DNA of 53,879 bases, from the IMG/VR virus record IMGVR_UViG_3300046804_003980, positions 1-53,879 of that record; one strand, given 5' to 3'. Numbering within the stretch: the first letter of the stretch is position 1; each line of letters opens with the position of its first letter. A program made the translations under genes and the position numbers. Below, piece after piece: positions 26,020 through 34,673 of this stretch. This stretch comes from a virus. A model generated the notes under the pieces. That model was not told the DNA's origin. It worked only from the letters and a program-made list of their open reading frames with translations, and made no database searches.

Positions 26020-26234
26020 TTTTGTATCTCTTCTATTATAGTTTTCCATTGATATTTTCCGCCCTTTACCATATCTGATATTTGTATTTTTTTACCTGAT
26101 TTTGTTTTATACTTTGTTTCTGGATCCAGATGATCAAAAGAAAGAGCTGCTGGATGCTTGTTGTACCCGCAGATCTCACATCCTGCTTTAAGTTTTATCT
26201 TGTCAATCCTTTTACGGATTTCTTGCGGTGTCAT
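25938..26234 (-). CDS. HNH endonuclease
   Basis: 98 residues. CEICG (C19, C22) and CMNCH (C77, C80) hold the structural zinc; SFDH (D34, H35) and N79/H81/H86 form the HNH active site. Length is that of phage HNH homing-type enzymes, which cut DNA near insertion sites or help packaging. No intron or intein is seen next to it; it stands free. Starts at ATG 26234. Confidence 0.85.
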   Translation of the reverse strand: MTPQEIRKRIDKIKLKAGCEICGYNKHPAALSFDHLDPETKYKTKSGKKIQISDMVKGGKYQWKTIIEEIQKCRILCMNCHMEANHPRQDLELNNLVS

Positions 26235-26248
26235 ATACCGCTATTATA

Positions 26249-26437
26249 TCAATCTTCTACTTTTAAAGCAGGGTCTGGACCTAAAATTTTACCTTCTGTA
26301 TGAAATTTTTCTAACTCGTTTGCCTTATCAGGGTTTTGTAAAGCTAATAAAGTCATAAGTACATCATACACTCTTAAATTTTGTATGTAAATTCCTGCTA
26401 ATAATTCTTCTATTGCTTGTCTCTGTTCGTCGCTCAT
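26249..26437 (-). CDS. Small helical hypothetical protein
   Basis: 62 residues, helical, acidic. Overlaps the Cys-cluster gene by four bases. Not recognised. Confidence 0.62.
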   Translation of the reverse strand: MSDEQRQAIEELLAGIYIQNLRVYDVLMTLLALQNPDKANELEKFHTEGKILGPDPALKVED

Positions 26438-26892
26438 TTAAAATTATCCTTACTGTGTTTATTCATAACTTGTACAAATTCTTTATTTCCAAACCAATGT
26501 ATTTTGCCATCTACTTCCCAATATAAATTAAATCTATTTAACAATGTTATTTTAATTGCATGACTTAAAACTTCTGCATCCAATCTTCCACCCGCTTCCG
26601 TAACTCTAAGATAGGGTACGCCATCTACTTCCTGCAGGCTAAAAATTGCTAGGATTTTATCTGGGCGCATTTCATCGGGGTATACATCTGGTTGCCTCAA
26701 CCACTCGCATTCAAAGCCTCTACAGGGATTCTGTGGGCGATTCTCGTATTCTCCACAACCTGCACCAATTTGTAATATTGGACATGCAGATCCGCCAAGT
26801 TTAAATGTTTTGCCGTCTTGCATAACAAGATCAGTTTCTCCATGAAGATATCCTTCGCAACATTTAGTGCATTCTCCACAAGATCTAGAAAT
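26434..26892 (-). CDS. YkgJ-like Cys-cluster protein with a non-standard start
   Basis: The frame from the first ATG (26823) gives 129 residues, but in the same frame 25 codons further upstream code SRSCGECTKCCEGYLHGETD, which holds the CxxCxxCC of the YkgJ (zinc/iron-chelating) family. Together with CPILQIGAGCGEYENRP and CRGFECEWL this is the whole family signature. No ATG, GTG or TTG exists upstream in that frame before the stop at 26914-26916; ATT (26892) or ATA (26901, AGCAGG six bases before) are the options. A +1 frameshift from 26885-27115, or a sequence error, could also explain it. Confidence 0.6.
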   Translation of the reverse strand: MSRSCGECTKCCEGYLHGETDLVMQDGKTFKLGGSACPILQIGAGCGEYENRPQNPCRGFECEWLRQPDVYPDEMRPDKILAIFSLQEVDGVPYLRVTEAGGRLDAEVLSHAIKITLLNRFNLYWEVDGKIHWFGNKEFVQVMNKHSKDNFK

Positions 26893-27115
26893 TTTCTTTA
26901 TAGTAAACCTGCTTCATCATTTTTTCATACATGTCGGAACCTGGAATTATTTTATAGTCACACATTCCATAAAAACATCGCCATTCAGTTCTTTCTTCCA
27001 GGGGATTGAAAAAAGGAACCATATATGTTAGATGATCTTTATTTATACAGAGTATTGGATCTACTCTTCCATCAAGTGACATTTGATAATAAGTTGAAAA
27101 TATTCTATGTTCCAT
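26885..27115 (-). CDS. Hypothetical protein
   Basis: 76 residues with CFYGMCDYK in the middle. Overlaps the Cys-cluster frame. The ATG at 27115 follows the terminator of the next gene directly, without a ribosome site; ATG 27082 is an alternative. Not recognised. Confidence 0.55.
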   Translation of the reverse strand: MEHRIFSTYYQMSLDGRVDPILCINKDHLTYMVPFFNPLEERTEWRCFYGMCDYKIIPGSDMYEKMMKQVYYKENF

Positions 27116-27123
27116 ATTTTAAA

Positions 27124-27153
27124 AAGGGAGGGAACCCTTTGATCCCCTCCCTT
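27124..27153 (-). terminator. Terminator of the transglycosylase gene
   Basis: AAGGGAGGG (27124-27132) pairs with CCCTCCCTT (27145-27153); leftward it is followed by TTTTTAAAAT. It ends just before the ATG of the next leftward gene at 27115. Confidence 0.78.
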
Positions 27154-27161
27154 CCTTAAAC

Positions 27162-27806
27162 TTAGCTAGTCGCCAAGCCTATCACTATTGAGTTCATTCG
27201 AGTATTAACTCTTTGAACATATTCTCTGACGCTAAGACCTCCAGCACTGTGATACCAGAGTTTCTTATTACCAGCGTAGGCTGGCATATAGTGCGCAGCG
27301 ATTACTTTTTCCCAATCGCCGTATTTTTTCCAGAGATAACGGACTTCGCCTCTCATACGAGCATCTTGTACCCATTCAGGTGCAAGACAAGCCGTTTTGA
27401 AACCTTTGTAGTTATTCCATGTTATAGGCATATACTGATATGCGCCACAAGCAGATGACCATTTTGATTTAGCCGAATACCTGCCATTTGATTCTACCTG
27501 CTTTATAGAATACATAACGATTTCAATTTTTTCTTTGAAGCTAAGTGCTTTACTCAGTTTCTTTTTGTTATTAATATTATTATTAATATTAATATTATAT
27601 AATCTAATAGATATATATTTTATATTTAAGTTATTATATATATTAGATATATTTTTATTATATATAGCTTGATTTTTATTGTCAAGTTTTATATTTTCTA
27701 ACTCCGTTTTAGCCTGCAATGCCATAGCATGTGGAGAGCCTAATAAAGAATTAGCCATAGTTATCAATATAACTAATGTTAGATGGAATTTAGTTTTAAA
27801 GTTCAT
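27162..27806 (-). CDS. Secreted SLT-type lytic transglycosylase
   Basis: 214 residues. N-terminal signal peptide (FHLTLVILITMANSLLGSPHAMA). Residues 40-85 are Asn/Ile/Tyr/Lys-rich low-complexity sequence. From about 90 on comes the lysozyme-like domain: YSIKQVESNGRYSAKSKW (catalytic Glu105), CGAYQYMPITWNNYKGF, then PEWVQDARMRGEVRYLWKKYGDWEKVIAAHYMPAYAG. This order is that of the SLT family. It would cut peptidoglycan outside the membrane. GGAGGTAAGGGA before ATG. Own extended -10 (TGCTAGAAT). Confidence 0.85.
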   Translation of the reverse strand: MNFKTKFHLTLVILITMANSLLGSPHAMALQAKTELENIKLDNKNQAIYNKNISNIYNNLNIKYISIRLYNININNNINNKKKLSKALSFKEKIEIVMYSIKQVESNGRYSAKSKWSSACGAYQYMPITWNNYKGFKTACLAPEWVQDARMRGEVRYLWKKYGDWEKVIAAHYMPAYAGNKKLWYHSAGGLSVREYVQRVNTRMNSIVIGLATS

Positions 27807-27841
27807 TCCCTTACCTCCTAGTTTTACTGACAGGTAATATC

Positions 27842-27875
27842 AATTCTAGCATGATATAATATTTTATACAAGGAG
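27842..27875 (+). promoter_or_regulatory. Divergent promoter region of glycosyltransferase and transglycosylase
   Basis: TATAAT (27855-27860) reads right, and TGC-TAGAAT (minus strand, 27851-27844 area) reads left, so the two -10 boxes overlap. AAGGAG at 27871-27876 is the ribosome site for the TTG at 27882. Confidence 0.5.
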
Positions 27876-27881
27876 CATTTA

Positions 27882-28925
27882 TTGAAAATATCATTTACTG
27901 GGCCAGCTATGCGTTTTATGGATAGAAATGTTGGGTATGGCGAAGCATCACATCATATTATAAAATCATTTAAAAAACTGGGATTAGACGTAGAATTAGA
28001 AGCGAAAAAAGCAGACATAGAAATATCCTTTGCAGATCCTGGGAATTATACTTTTTATGATCCTTCTTCATATAAAATAGGATATTCTGCCTGGGAATCT
28101 TCTGAGATGTCTCAAAAATTTAAACAAAATATTGATAAGTGCGATGAATTATGGGGGACATCTTTTTGGATTTCAGATATTTATAAAAAACTATTTCCTA
28201 CAAAAAATATTTTTACTTATCAACATGGAATTAGTGAATCTTGGAAACCAAAATTAAGAAAAAATAATAGAGAACCATTTACCTTTTTACATATTGGAGA
28301 ACCGTTTAGTAGAAAAGATGCTCAAATAGTTGTTGATTCTTTTGTTGAACTTTTTGGTCACGATCCTAGGTATAGATTAGTTTTAAAATGTCATAAAATA
28401 AATACAACAAGAGTTAAACATCCAAGAGGGTATGATCTTTCTCCCGCAGCTTTATATGATAATATTGTTGAAATATCTGGAACATTAAGTGAAGAACAAA
28501 TGATTGGCTTATATGATCAATCTGATGTTTTTGTTTATCCAAGTTGGGGAGAAGGATTTGGATTCCAACCATTGCAAGCTTTAGCAATGGGAATGCCAGT
28601 AATTTGTGTTGATGAATGGGCAGATTATGATAAATTTATTACTTGGCCAGTTAAATCAAAATGGAAACTTAGTCCTTGGCAATCAAAACATCCAGGATAT
28701 ATGCTAGAGCCAGATAAAGAAAGTTTAAAAAATCAAATGTTAAAGTCAGTAGAAGAATACAATAAAGTTCTACCTGAGACTTTTAGAAATTCTTTTGATA
28801 TACATAGGGAATATGATTGGATTGAAGTTACAAAACCTGCAGTAGCAAGATTAAAACAAATTTATGCAAATATATTAATAGAAAAAGAATATTTTGATCT
28901 TGAGCGTTTAAAAAACAAAATGTGA
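27882..28925 (+). CDS. GT4-type glycosyltransferase (TTG start)
   Basis: 347 residues. C-terminal GT-B motif GEGFGFQPLQALAMGMPVICVDE (223-245, E-x7-E type), FTFLHIGEPFSRKDAQ and RLVLKCHKIN in the Rossmann part, all typical of group 1 transferases using nucleotide sugars. TTG start with AAGGAG six bases before. No acceptor known; phage glycosyltransferases modify DNA, virion proteins or host surface polymers. It heads the rightward unit with the ribonucleotide reductase. Confidence 0.88.
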   Translation: MKISFTGPAMRFMDRNVGYGEASHHIIKSFKKLGLDVELEAKKADIEISFADPGNYTFYDPSSYKIGYSAWESSEMSQKFKQNIDKCDELWGTSFWISDIYKKLFPTKNIFTYQHGISESWKPKLRKNNREPFTFLHIGEPFSRKDAQIVVDSFVELFGHDPRYRLVLKCHKINTTRVKHPRGYDLSPAALYDNIVEISGTLSEEQMIGLYDQSDVFVYPSWGEGFGFQPLQALAMGMPVICVDEWADYDKFITWPVKSKWKLSPWQSKHPGYMLEPDKESLKNQMLKSVEEYNKVLPETFRNSFDIHREYDWIEVTKPAVARLKQIYANILIEKEYFDLERLKNKM

Positions 28926-28971
28926 TAGAATATAAATCTTAATCAAAAAAGAAATAGAGGTCTACAAACAA

Positions 28972-30900
28972 ATGTCTGGAACTATACAAAACCCATATGA
29001 AAATTTTATTGCACTGTCTCGTTATGCAAGATGGATTGAAAAAGAAAATCGAAGAGAAACTTGGCAAGAAACGGTAGATCGTTATTTTGATTTCATGGTT
29101 AATCATCTTAATGGGATGGGTTATTTTCCAGACAAAAAACTTGTATCTGATTTAAAAACGCAAGTATTTAATAGAAATGTGATGCCATCTATGCGATCAG
29201 TGATGACTGCTGGACCAGCGTTAGAAAGAGATCATGTTGCAGGTTATAATTGTTCTTTTGTTCCAGTTGACAATGTAAGATCTTTTGACGAAACAATGTA
29301 TATACTTATGTGTGGTACTGGTGTAGGATTCTCTGTTGAGTATAAGTACGTTAATAAACTTCCTTCAGTCCCAGACACCTTAGAAAAAACAACAACAGTA
29401 ATTATTGTGGATGATTCTAAACAAGGTTGGGCAAAAGCGTATAGAGAATTGCTTGCCTTGTTATGGGCAGGACAAATCCCCTCAATAGATGTAAGTAAAG
29501 TTCGCCCAGCAGGAGCAAGATTAAAAACTATGGGCGGAAGATCGTCTGGCCCACAACCATTGATAAATCTTTTTGACTTTACTATAAAGATTTTTAAAAA
29601 TGCTGCAGGTCGTCAACTTAAACCAATTGAAGCACATGACATAATGTGTAAGATTGGAGAAGTTGTTGTAGTCGGAGGAGTTCGTCGTTCTGCTATGATA
29701 TCTCTTTCAAATATTAATGATATCGAAATGGCTCAAGCAAAAGTTGGAAATTGGTGGGAAAATAATTCACAAAGATCTCTTTCAAATAATTCCGTAGCTT
29801 ACTCACGTCGTCCAGAAATGGCTCAATTTATTACAGAATGGAAAAACCTGTATGATTCAAAGTCAGGCGAACGTGGAATATACAACGTCGCAGCAGCACA
29901 AAAACAAGCATCAAGATGGGGACGTAGAGATCCAGAGATTCATTATGGAACAAACCCTTGTTCAGAAATTATACTTCGCCCATATCAATTTTGTAATCTT
30001 TCTGAAGTTGTAATTAGGCAAAATGACACAAAAGAAGATATAGCAGAAAAAGTAAAACTTGCGACAATTCTTGGAACTTGGCAATCAACACTTACAGACT
30101 TTAAATATCTTCGTAAGATTTGGAAAGACAATACAGAAGAAGAAAGACTACTTGGAGTTTCTCTTACTGGCCAATTTGGTCACAAGTTCATGTCTGGGAA
30201 AGAAAATTTAAAAGAATTAGAATCTTACTTAGAAAATCTTAGGGATTACGCCAGAGATGTAAATAAAGAAGAATCTCAAAAATTGAATATTAATGAATCT
30301 GCAGCCATTACTTGTGTAAAACCTTCTGGTACAGTATCTCAATTAGTTGGCGTATCATCTGGAATGCATCCTTGGCATAATGATTATTATATTCGTACTG
30401 TCCGTGGGGATAAGAAAGACCCACTATCTAAATTTTTAATGGATGCTGGGATACCTTTTGAGGATGATGTTATGAAACCAGATGCTACCACAGTATTCTC
30501 ATTCCCAATGAAAGCCCCAGAAGGAGCTATATTAAGAAATGATCTTACGGCTATTGAACACTTAAATATTTGGCTTACATATCAAAGGGCTTGGTGTGAA
30601 CATAAACCATCTATTACTGTTTCAGTCAAAGAAGATGAATGGATGGAAGTAGGAGCTTGGGTATGGAAGCATTTCGATGAAGTATCGGGAATATCTTTCT
30701 TACCTTATTCAGATCATACATATAAGCAAGCCCCATACCAAGATTGCTCTGAAGAAGAGTACCTAGAATCTTTAGCAAAAATGCCATCTGAAATTAATTG
30801 GGACGCAATTTCACTCTATGAAACTGAAGACACAACCTCTGGGACCCAAGCTTTGGCTTGTGTGGCTGGGGAATGCGAAATTGTTGATATAAACTCGTAG
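28972..30900 (+). CDS. nrdJ: Class II (B12-dependent) ribonucleotide reductase
   Basis: 642 residues, monomeric RTPR type. C94 (YNCSFVPVDN), C330 with NPCSEIILRPYQFCNLSE (thiyl-radical Cys region), FSVEY, CVKPSGTVSQL and the C-terminal Cys pair C630/C635 (CVAGEC), which is re-reduced by thioredoxin. Converts ribonucleotides to deoxyribonucleotides with adenosylcobalamin, so it works with or without oxygen and does not need the small subunit. No intein is present. RBS AGAGG. Provides DNA precursors for phage replication. Confidence 0.95.
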   Translation: MSGTIQNPYENFIALSRYARWIEKENRRETWQETVDRYFDFMVNHLNGMGYFPDKKLVSDLKTQVFNRNVMPSMRSVMTAGPALERDHVAGYNCSFVPVDNVRSFDETMYILMCGTGVGFSVEYKYVNKLPSVPDTLEKTTTVIIVDDSKQGWAKAYRELLALLWAGQIPSIDVSKVRPAGARLKTMGGRSSGPQPLINLFDFTIKIFKNAAGRQLKPIEAHDIMCKIGEVVVVGGVRRSAMISLSNINDIEMAQAKVGNWWENNSQRSLSNNSVAYSRRPEMAQFITEWKNLYDSKSGERGIYNVAAAQKQASRWGRRDPEIHYGTNPCSEIILRPYQFCNLSEVVIRQNDTKEDIAEKVKLATILGTWQSTLTDFKYLRKIWKDNTEEERLLGVSLTGQFGHKFMSGKENLKELESYLENLRDYARDVNKEESQKLNINESAAITCVKPSGTVSQLVGVSSGMHPWHNDYYIRTVRGDKKDPLSKFLMDAGIPFEDDVMKPDATTVFSFPMKAPEGAILRNDLTAIEHLNIWLTYQRAWCEHKPSITVSVKEDEWMEVGAWVWKHFDEVSGISFLPYSDHTYKQAPYQDCSEEEYLESLAKMPSEINWDAISLYETEDTTSGTQALACVAGECEIVDINS

Positions 30901-30934
30901 TTGTATGTTTCTGTGGATTAATGCCACTAAATGA

Positions 30935-30973
30935 TATAATTAAAAAATAAAATATATTTTAATTTGAGGTAGG
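30935..30973 (+). promoter_or_regulatory. Promoter of the tail/fibre module
   Basis: TATAAT at 30935-30940 in an AT-rich gap of 74 bases after nrdJ, then GAGGTAGG just before the ATG at 30975. No clear -35. Confidence 0.5.
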
Positions 30974-30974
30974 C

Positions 30975-31319
30975 ATGCAAAGTACAAATTTTGATGTGAT
31001 TCAAGGAGACACCTGGTCTATAGATATAGAATATGAAGATGCTGAGGGCAACCCAATCAACATATCTAATTATAATATCTTAGCTGAAGTAAAAGATAAG
31101 CCAGGAGGTAATCTTTTATGTGCTTCATCTCAAAGTGAAAATGGAATTGAACTTATTAATTTCCCCGAAAAAAATAATGCAATAAGAGTGACTTTTACTC
31201 CAGAAAAAACATCTAAGTTTAATATTCCAAAATGTGCATATCAAATAAAAGTTATTGAAACAGGAGACACACTGTTGTCGGGTTGGATAAAAGTAGACCC
31301 AGGAGTTATAGATGGCTAA
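30975..31319 (+). CDS. Virion protein, BppU N-terminal-like
   Basis: 114 residues. It begins FDVIQGDTWSIDIEYEDAEGNPINISNYNILAEVKD, the pattern of N-terminal Ig-like domains that start many phage baseplate/tail proteins (QGDT-xx-x, [DE]-x-G-x-P-x-[DN]-[IL]-[ST]-x-[YF]). First gene of the fibre module. Overlaps the next gene by eight bases. Confidence 0.68.
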   Translation: MQSTNFDVIQGDTWSIDIEYEDAEGNPINISNYNILAEVKDKPGGNLLCASSQSENGIELINFPEKNNAIRVTFTPEKTSKFNIPKCAYQIKVIETGDTLLSGWIKVDPGVIDG

Positions 31320-31761
31320 ATCTTATTATCAAACAACAAAAGTTGTAAAAGTTACTGATGAAAAAAAGGTAGTTGTAAGATCACCAGGACTTGCTGGTCC
31401 TAAAGGTGATGCTGGTACAACAGTATTAACAGGACCAGGTATTCCATCTTCATTGGTGGGAAAAGTTGGAGATCTGTATATAGACACTAATTCTAAAATT
31501 ACTTATGGCCCAAAAACTATTAACGGCTGGCCAACACAACCATTGTTTGAAATGTTTAATAGAGATTTACTTGGACAAGTATTTAATATTGGTGTCGCAT
31601 CTGATACTTGGGAAATAGAACATGGACTTGGATATAATCCTAATGCAACAACCATCTCATCTGATGGAACTGTTATAGAAGGAGATATATCCTACCCTGA
31701 TGAAAATACAATCGTAATACGATTCATCGGGGTTACAACTGGAAAGGCTTATCTTTCCTAG
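31312..31761 (+). CDS. Tail-associated protein with short collagen-like stretch
   Basis: 149 residues. GLAGPKGDAG (26-35) is a short Gly-x-y run, followed by PGIPSSLVGKVGDLYIDTNSK, a common fibre phrase. Rest beta-rich. Likely a minor fibre or fibre connector. Confidence 0.65.
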   Translation: MAKSYYQTTKVVKVTDEKKVVVRSPGLAGPKGDAGTTVLTGPGIPSSLVGKVGDLYIDTNSKITYGPKTINGWPTQPLFEMFNRDLLGQVFNIGVASDTWEIEHGLGYNPNATTISSDGTVIEGDISYPDENTIVIRFIGVTTGKAYLS

Positions 31762-31782
31762 TTACGAAAGGGTGGTTAATAA

Positions 31783-33123
31783 ATGTCAAGAAAATTTCTG
31801 ACCAATATTGATCTGAACACAAACGAACTGCAAAATGCAGTTGTTCAAAACCTTTCTTCTGCCCCGAATAGTGGCAATAAGGAAGGTCGTATTTACTACG
31901 ACTCTGTTACACACAAGTTAAGATACTTTGGTGCAGCAGGTGCGTGGTATGATTTAGCTGCAGGTGGTACGGCTGCCTCTACTGTCACTTTGACAGGAGA
32001 CGTAACTGGCACTGCTTATGTAAATCCCGCTACTGGGATTATAACTTTATCAACTACAATCGAGCATGATTATGTTGATTCAATTAGTGGCACAGCTAAT
32101 CAAATTGTCGTATCTGGTTCTGGTGGAGCAGGCTCTACACCAACAATCAGTTTATCTGATGATGTAAATATCACTAGTTCATTAAATGTAGCAAATGGTA
32201 AATTTACAGTAGATTCAAACGGCAATGCTTATGCTAATGGAACATTAGAGGTTGATGGTTCAACAACTTTACAGTCTGACTTAACAGTTAATGGAAATTC
32301 CACATTAAATGGAACATTACAAGTTAATAACTCTGCAAACATCACTGGCGATGTTGAAATTGGTGGAACATTAACAATTGATGGAAATATCCAACTTTCA
32401 GGTATTGAATTTGTAAGTAATCTTGGTAATTCTATACAGGAAACTGGATCTAATCTTGTAATTACAGCAGGAAATGGAAACATTGTCCTAAATCCAGACG
32501 GATCGCTTGTTGTCAATTCTGACATGTCTGCAAATGCAGTACATACACAAACAGTAGTTAACAATGACGGATCTCTGGCAGTACAATCTGATACATCTGT
32601 AGATATTTCTGCTCCAGCAGTAAGTATTACAGGTCCATTAAATGTAAACGATAATACTACATTTCAAAATAATGTAACAATCGAAGGTAATCTAGAAGTA
32701 TTAGGAACACTTAATGCTATTAATAGAGAAACCCTTGATGTTGCAGACAATGAGATTACATTAAATTCAAATTGGACTGGTGCTCCAACTCAAGATGCTG
32801 CAATTAAAGTTACTCGTGGTACTGCAAACGATGTTGCTCTTTTATGGAGTGAATCTAATGATCAGTGGCAATTAACAAATGATGGAACAAACTATCATTC
32901 AATTGCACGTAAATACGTTGAGGTAATTGGAGATGATTCAAATCGTCAATTCCAAATTACACATAATTTAAATACTTATGATGTAACAATTCAGGTTTAT
33001 GAAAATAATCCTAATCGTGAGCTAGTAGAAACAGATATAAATATTGTTGATGCAAACAATATTATTGTTGGATTTACAGTAGCTCCTTCAACAAACGCAT
33101 ATAGAGTAGTCGTAGTAGGCTAA
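31783..33123 (+). CDS. Tail fibre protein 1
   Basis: 446 residues, Thr/Asn/Val/Gly-rich, with KEGRIYYDSVTHKLRYF at the N-terminus (a bacteriophage fibre head motif) and many NxT/GNL repeats building a beta-helix: DLTVNGNSTLNGTLQVNNSANITGDVEIGG. Central repeated LxVxGNxTLNG units are typical of fibre shafts. Receptor unknown. GGGTGG before ATG. Confidence 0.78.
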   Translation: MSRKFLTNIDLNTNELQNAVVQNLSSAPNSGNKEGRIYYDSVTHKLRYFGAAGAWYDLAAGGTAASTVTLTGDVTGTAYVNPATGIITLSTTIEHDYVDSISGTANQIVVSGSGGAGSTPTISLSDDVNITSSLNVANGKFTVDSNGNAYANGTLEVDGSTTLQSDLTVNGNSTLNGTLQVNNSANITGDVEIGGTLTIDGNIQLSGIEFVSNLGNSIQETGSNLVITAGNGNIVLNPDGSLVVNSDMSANAVHTQTVVNNDGSLAVQSDTSVDISAPAVSITGPLNVNDNTTFQNNVTIEGNLEVLGTLNAINRETLDVADNEITLNSNWTGAPTQDAAIKVTRGTANDVALLWSESNDQWQLTNDGTNYHSIARKYVEVIGDDSNRQFQITHNLNTYDVTIQVYENNPNRELVETDINIVDANNIIVGFTVAPSTNAYRVVVVG

Positions 33124-33140
33124 AAGGTAAAGGGGTCGGA

Positions 33141-33503
33141 ATGTCTAAAAAAATATTAGTTCCATTTAAGTTACTAACACTAGCTTCCGACCCTTTATCT
33201 GGTAACGAAGGCGAAGTTTATTTTAATACAACTGATAAAAGTATTAGAATCCATAACGGTGAATTTTGGATAACAATAGTTAAGAGTGATGATCCAACTC
33301 CATTTTATCAACATACACATACTTATGATGGTGATGTACATACAATTGATTTACAAAATAAAATTGATTTTAAAACTTTATCAGGTGGTTCTGTAATTCA
33401 AGATTTACCTGTTATAATAGGTGTTGATGGTGGAAATCCAAATTCAGCAATAGATCCATCTTCATTTTCGGTGCTGGACGACGGAGAAATAAATGGCAAC
33501 TGA
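33141..33503 (+). CDS. Small fibre-associated protein
   Basis: 120 residues, LSGNEGEVYFNTTDKSIRIHNGEFW near the start again matches the fibre-head motif (G-E-x-Y-[FY]-[ND]-[TS]-x-[TD]). Overlaps the next gene by 11 bases. Probably a short structural component. Confidence 0.65.
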   Translation: MSKKILVPFKLLTLASDPLSGNEGEVYFNTTDKSIRIHNGEFWITIVKSDDPTPFYQHTHTYDGDVHTIDLQNKIDFKTLSGGSVIQDLPVIIGVDGGNPNSAIDPSSFSVLDDGEINGN

Positions 33504-34665
33504 TTTCCCAGAAAATTTAGACAATTTTACAAACCCAGATTCAAATAATCCTTTATCAAATCCATCTCACTCAGAACAACATGCAAATGCTAACGATGCC
33601 ATTGAAGCATTACAAGCAAAAGTTGGTATTGATGGTTCAACGGATCCAAATTCGTTAGATTATAGAATTTCACAATTAGAAATATCCCCACTTGATACAG
33701 AACAAATTCAAGATGCAATTGCTGCAGCATTTGCAGCGGGAGATCAAACAGATATAACTGTAAGTTATAACGATGCATTAGATTCATTAACACTTTTAGT
33801 TAATAATGCACAAACAGCGGGTTATACAAGTGTTGTTCAACACTATGTAAAAAATTCTACAGGTTCAACAATTAATGCAGGAACTCCTGTATATATATCT
33901 GGCGCAACTGGCGCAAATATGCTTATATCAAAAGCATCAAATTCAGGAGAATCAACATCAAGCAAAACTTTTGGTTTGCTTGCTCAGGACCTAGCACAGA
34001 ACGCAATTGGTTTTGTTGTAACAGAAGGTCTTCTATCTGGACTTGATACTCATATAGCAAATGCTGGAGATCCAGTATGGCTTGGCGCAAATGGTCAATT
34101 AGTATACGGATTAGCCAATAAGCCAATAGCTCCTGCACACTTAGTATTTATAGGTATTGTAACTAGAGCACATGCTCAAGTTGGTCAAATATTTGTTAAA
34201 ATTCAAAATGGTTTTGAACTTAATGAATTACATGACGTAGACCTTGATTATTCAAATCCTCCAGCAGATGGAGATGTTTTATCTTTTAATTCAATAACTG
34301 GAATGTGGACAAACTCTACTGCAGTTAAAGACATAGAAAATAAACTAGGTTTAGAAGGAAATAATGATTTAGAAGTGACGGGAATTGAAAATCCTACAGT
34401 CATAGATAGTTTTGATTCTACAGCTTACACAACAGCAAGTTATAGAATACAAATAAAGAAGGATAACTTACAAACATCCTCAAATGTAACAGCAATTTAT
34501 ATAGATGGAAGCATCTATATGTCTGAGTATGACGTGGTATCAAACACAGACACTGTTTTAGCAAATTTGGAATTTACTAAAACAGGAAGTATAATTAATT
34601 TATTAGTGACTCCGTTGGTAAGTCCGATTATTGTCAGATATTACCGTACAGCACTTAAAAACTAA
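33493..34665 (+). CDS. Tail fibre-like protein 2
   Basis: 390 residues. HYVKNSTGSTINAGTPVYISGATGAN is an often seen fibre domain, and LLAQDLAQNAIGFVVTEGLLSGLDTHIANAGDPVWLGANG follows. Beta-rich overall. Function as receptor-binding or spacer protein is inferred from position and composition. Confidence 0.75.
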   Translation: MATDFPENLDNFTNPDSNNPLSNPSHSEQHANANDAIEALQAKVGIDGSTDPNSLDYRISQLEISPLDTEQIQDAIAAAFAAGDQTDITVSYNDALDSLTLLVNNAQTAGYTSVVQHYVKNSTGSTINAGTPVYISGATGANMLISKASNSGESTSSKTFGLLAQDLAQNAIGFVVTEGLLSGLDTHIANAGDPVWLGANGQLVYGLANKPIAPAHLVFIGIVTRAHAQVGQIFVKIQNGFELNELHDVDLDYSNPPADGDVLSFNSITGMWTNSTAVKDIENKLGLEGNNDLEVTGIENPTVIDSFDSTAYTTASYRIQIKKDNLQTSSNVTAIYIDGSIYMSEYDVVSNTDTVLANLEFTKTGSIINLLVTPLVSPIIVRYYRTALKN

Positions 34666-34673
34666 GGAAAATA

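Noticed and set aside
25938-26234. HNH gene as part of an intron or intein
   Set aside because: It stands free between small genes, and no split gene flanks it.
28972-30900. Intein in the ribonucleotide reductase
   Set aside because: All conserved blocks follow without insertion, and the length of 642 fits an intein-free enzyme.
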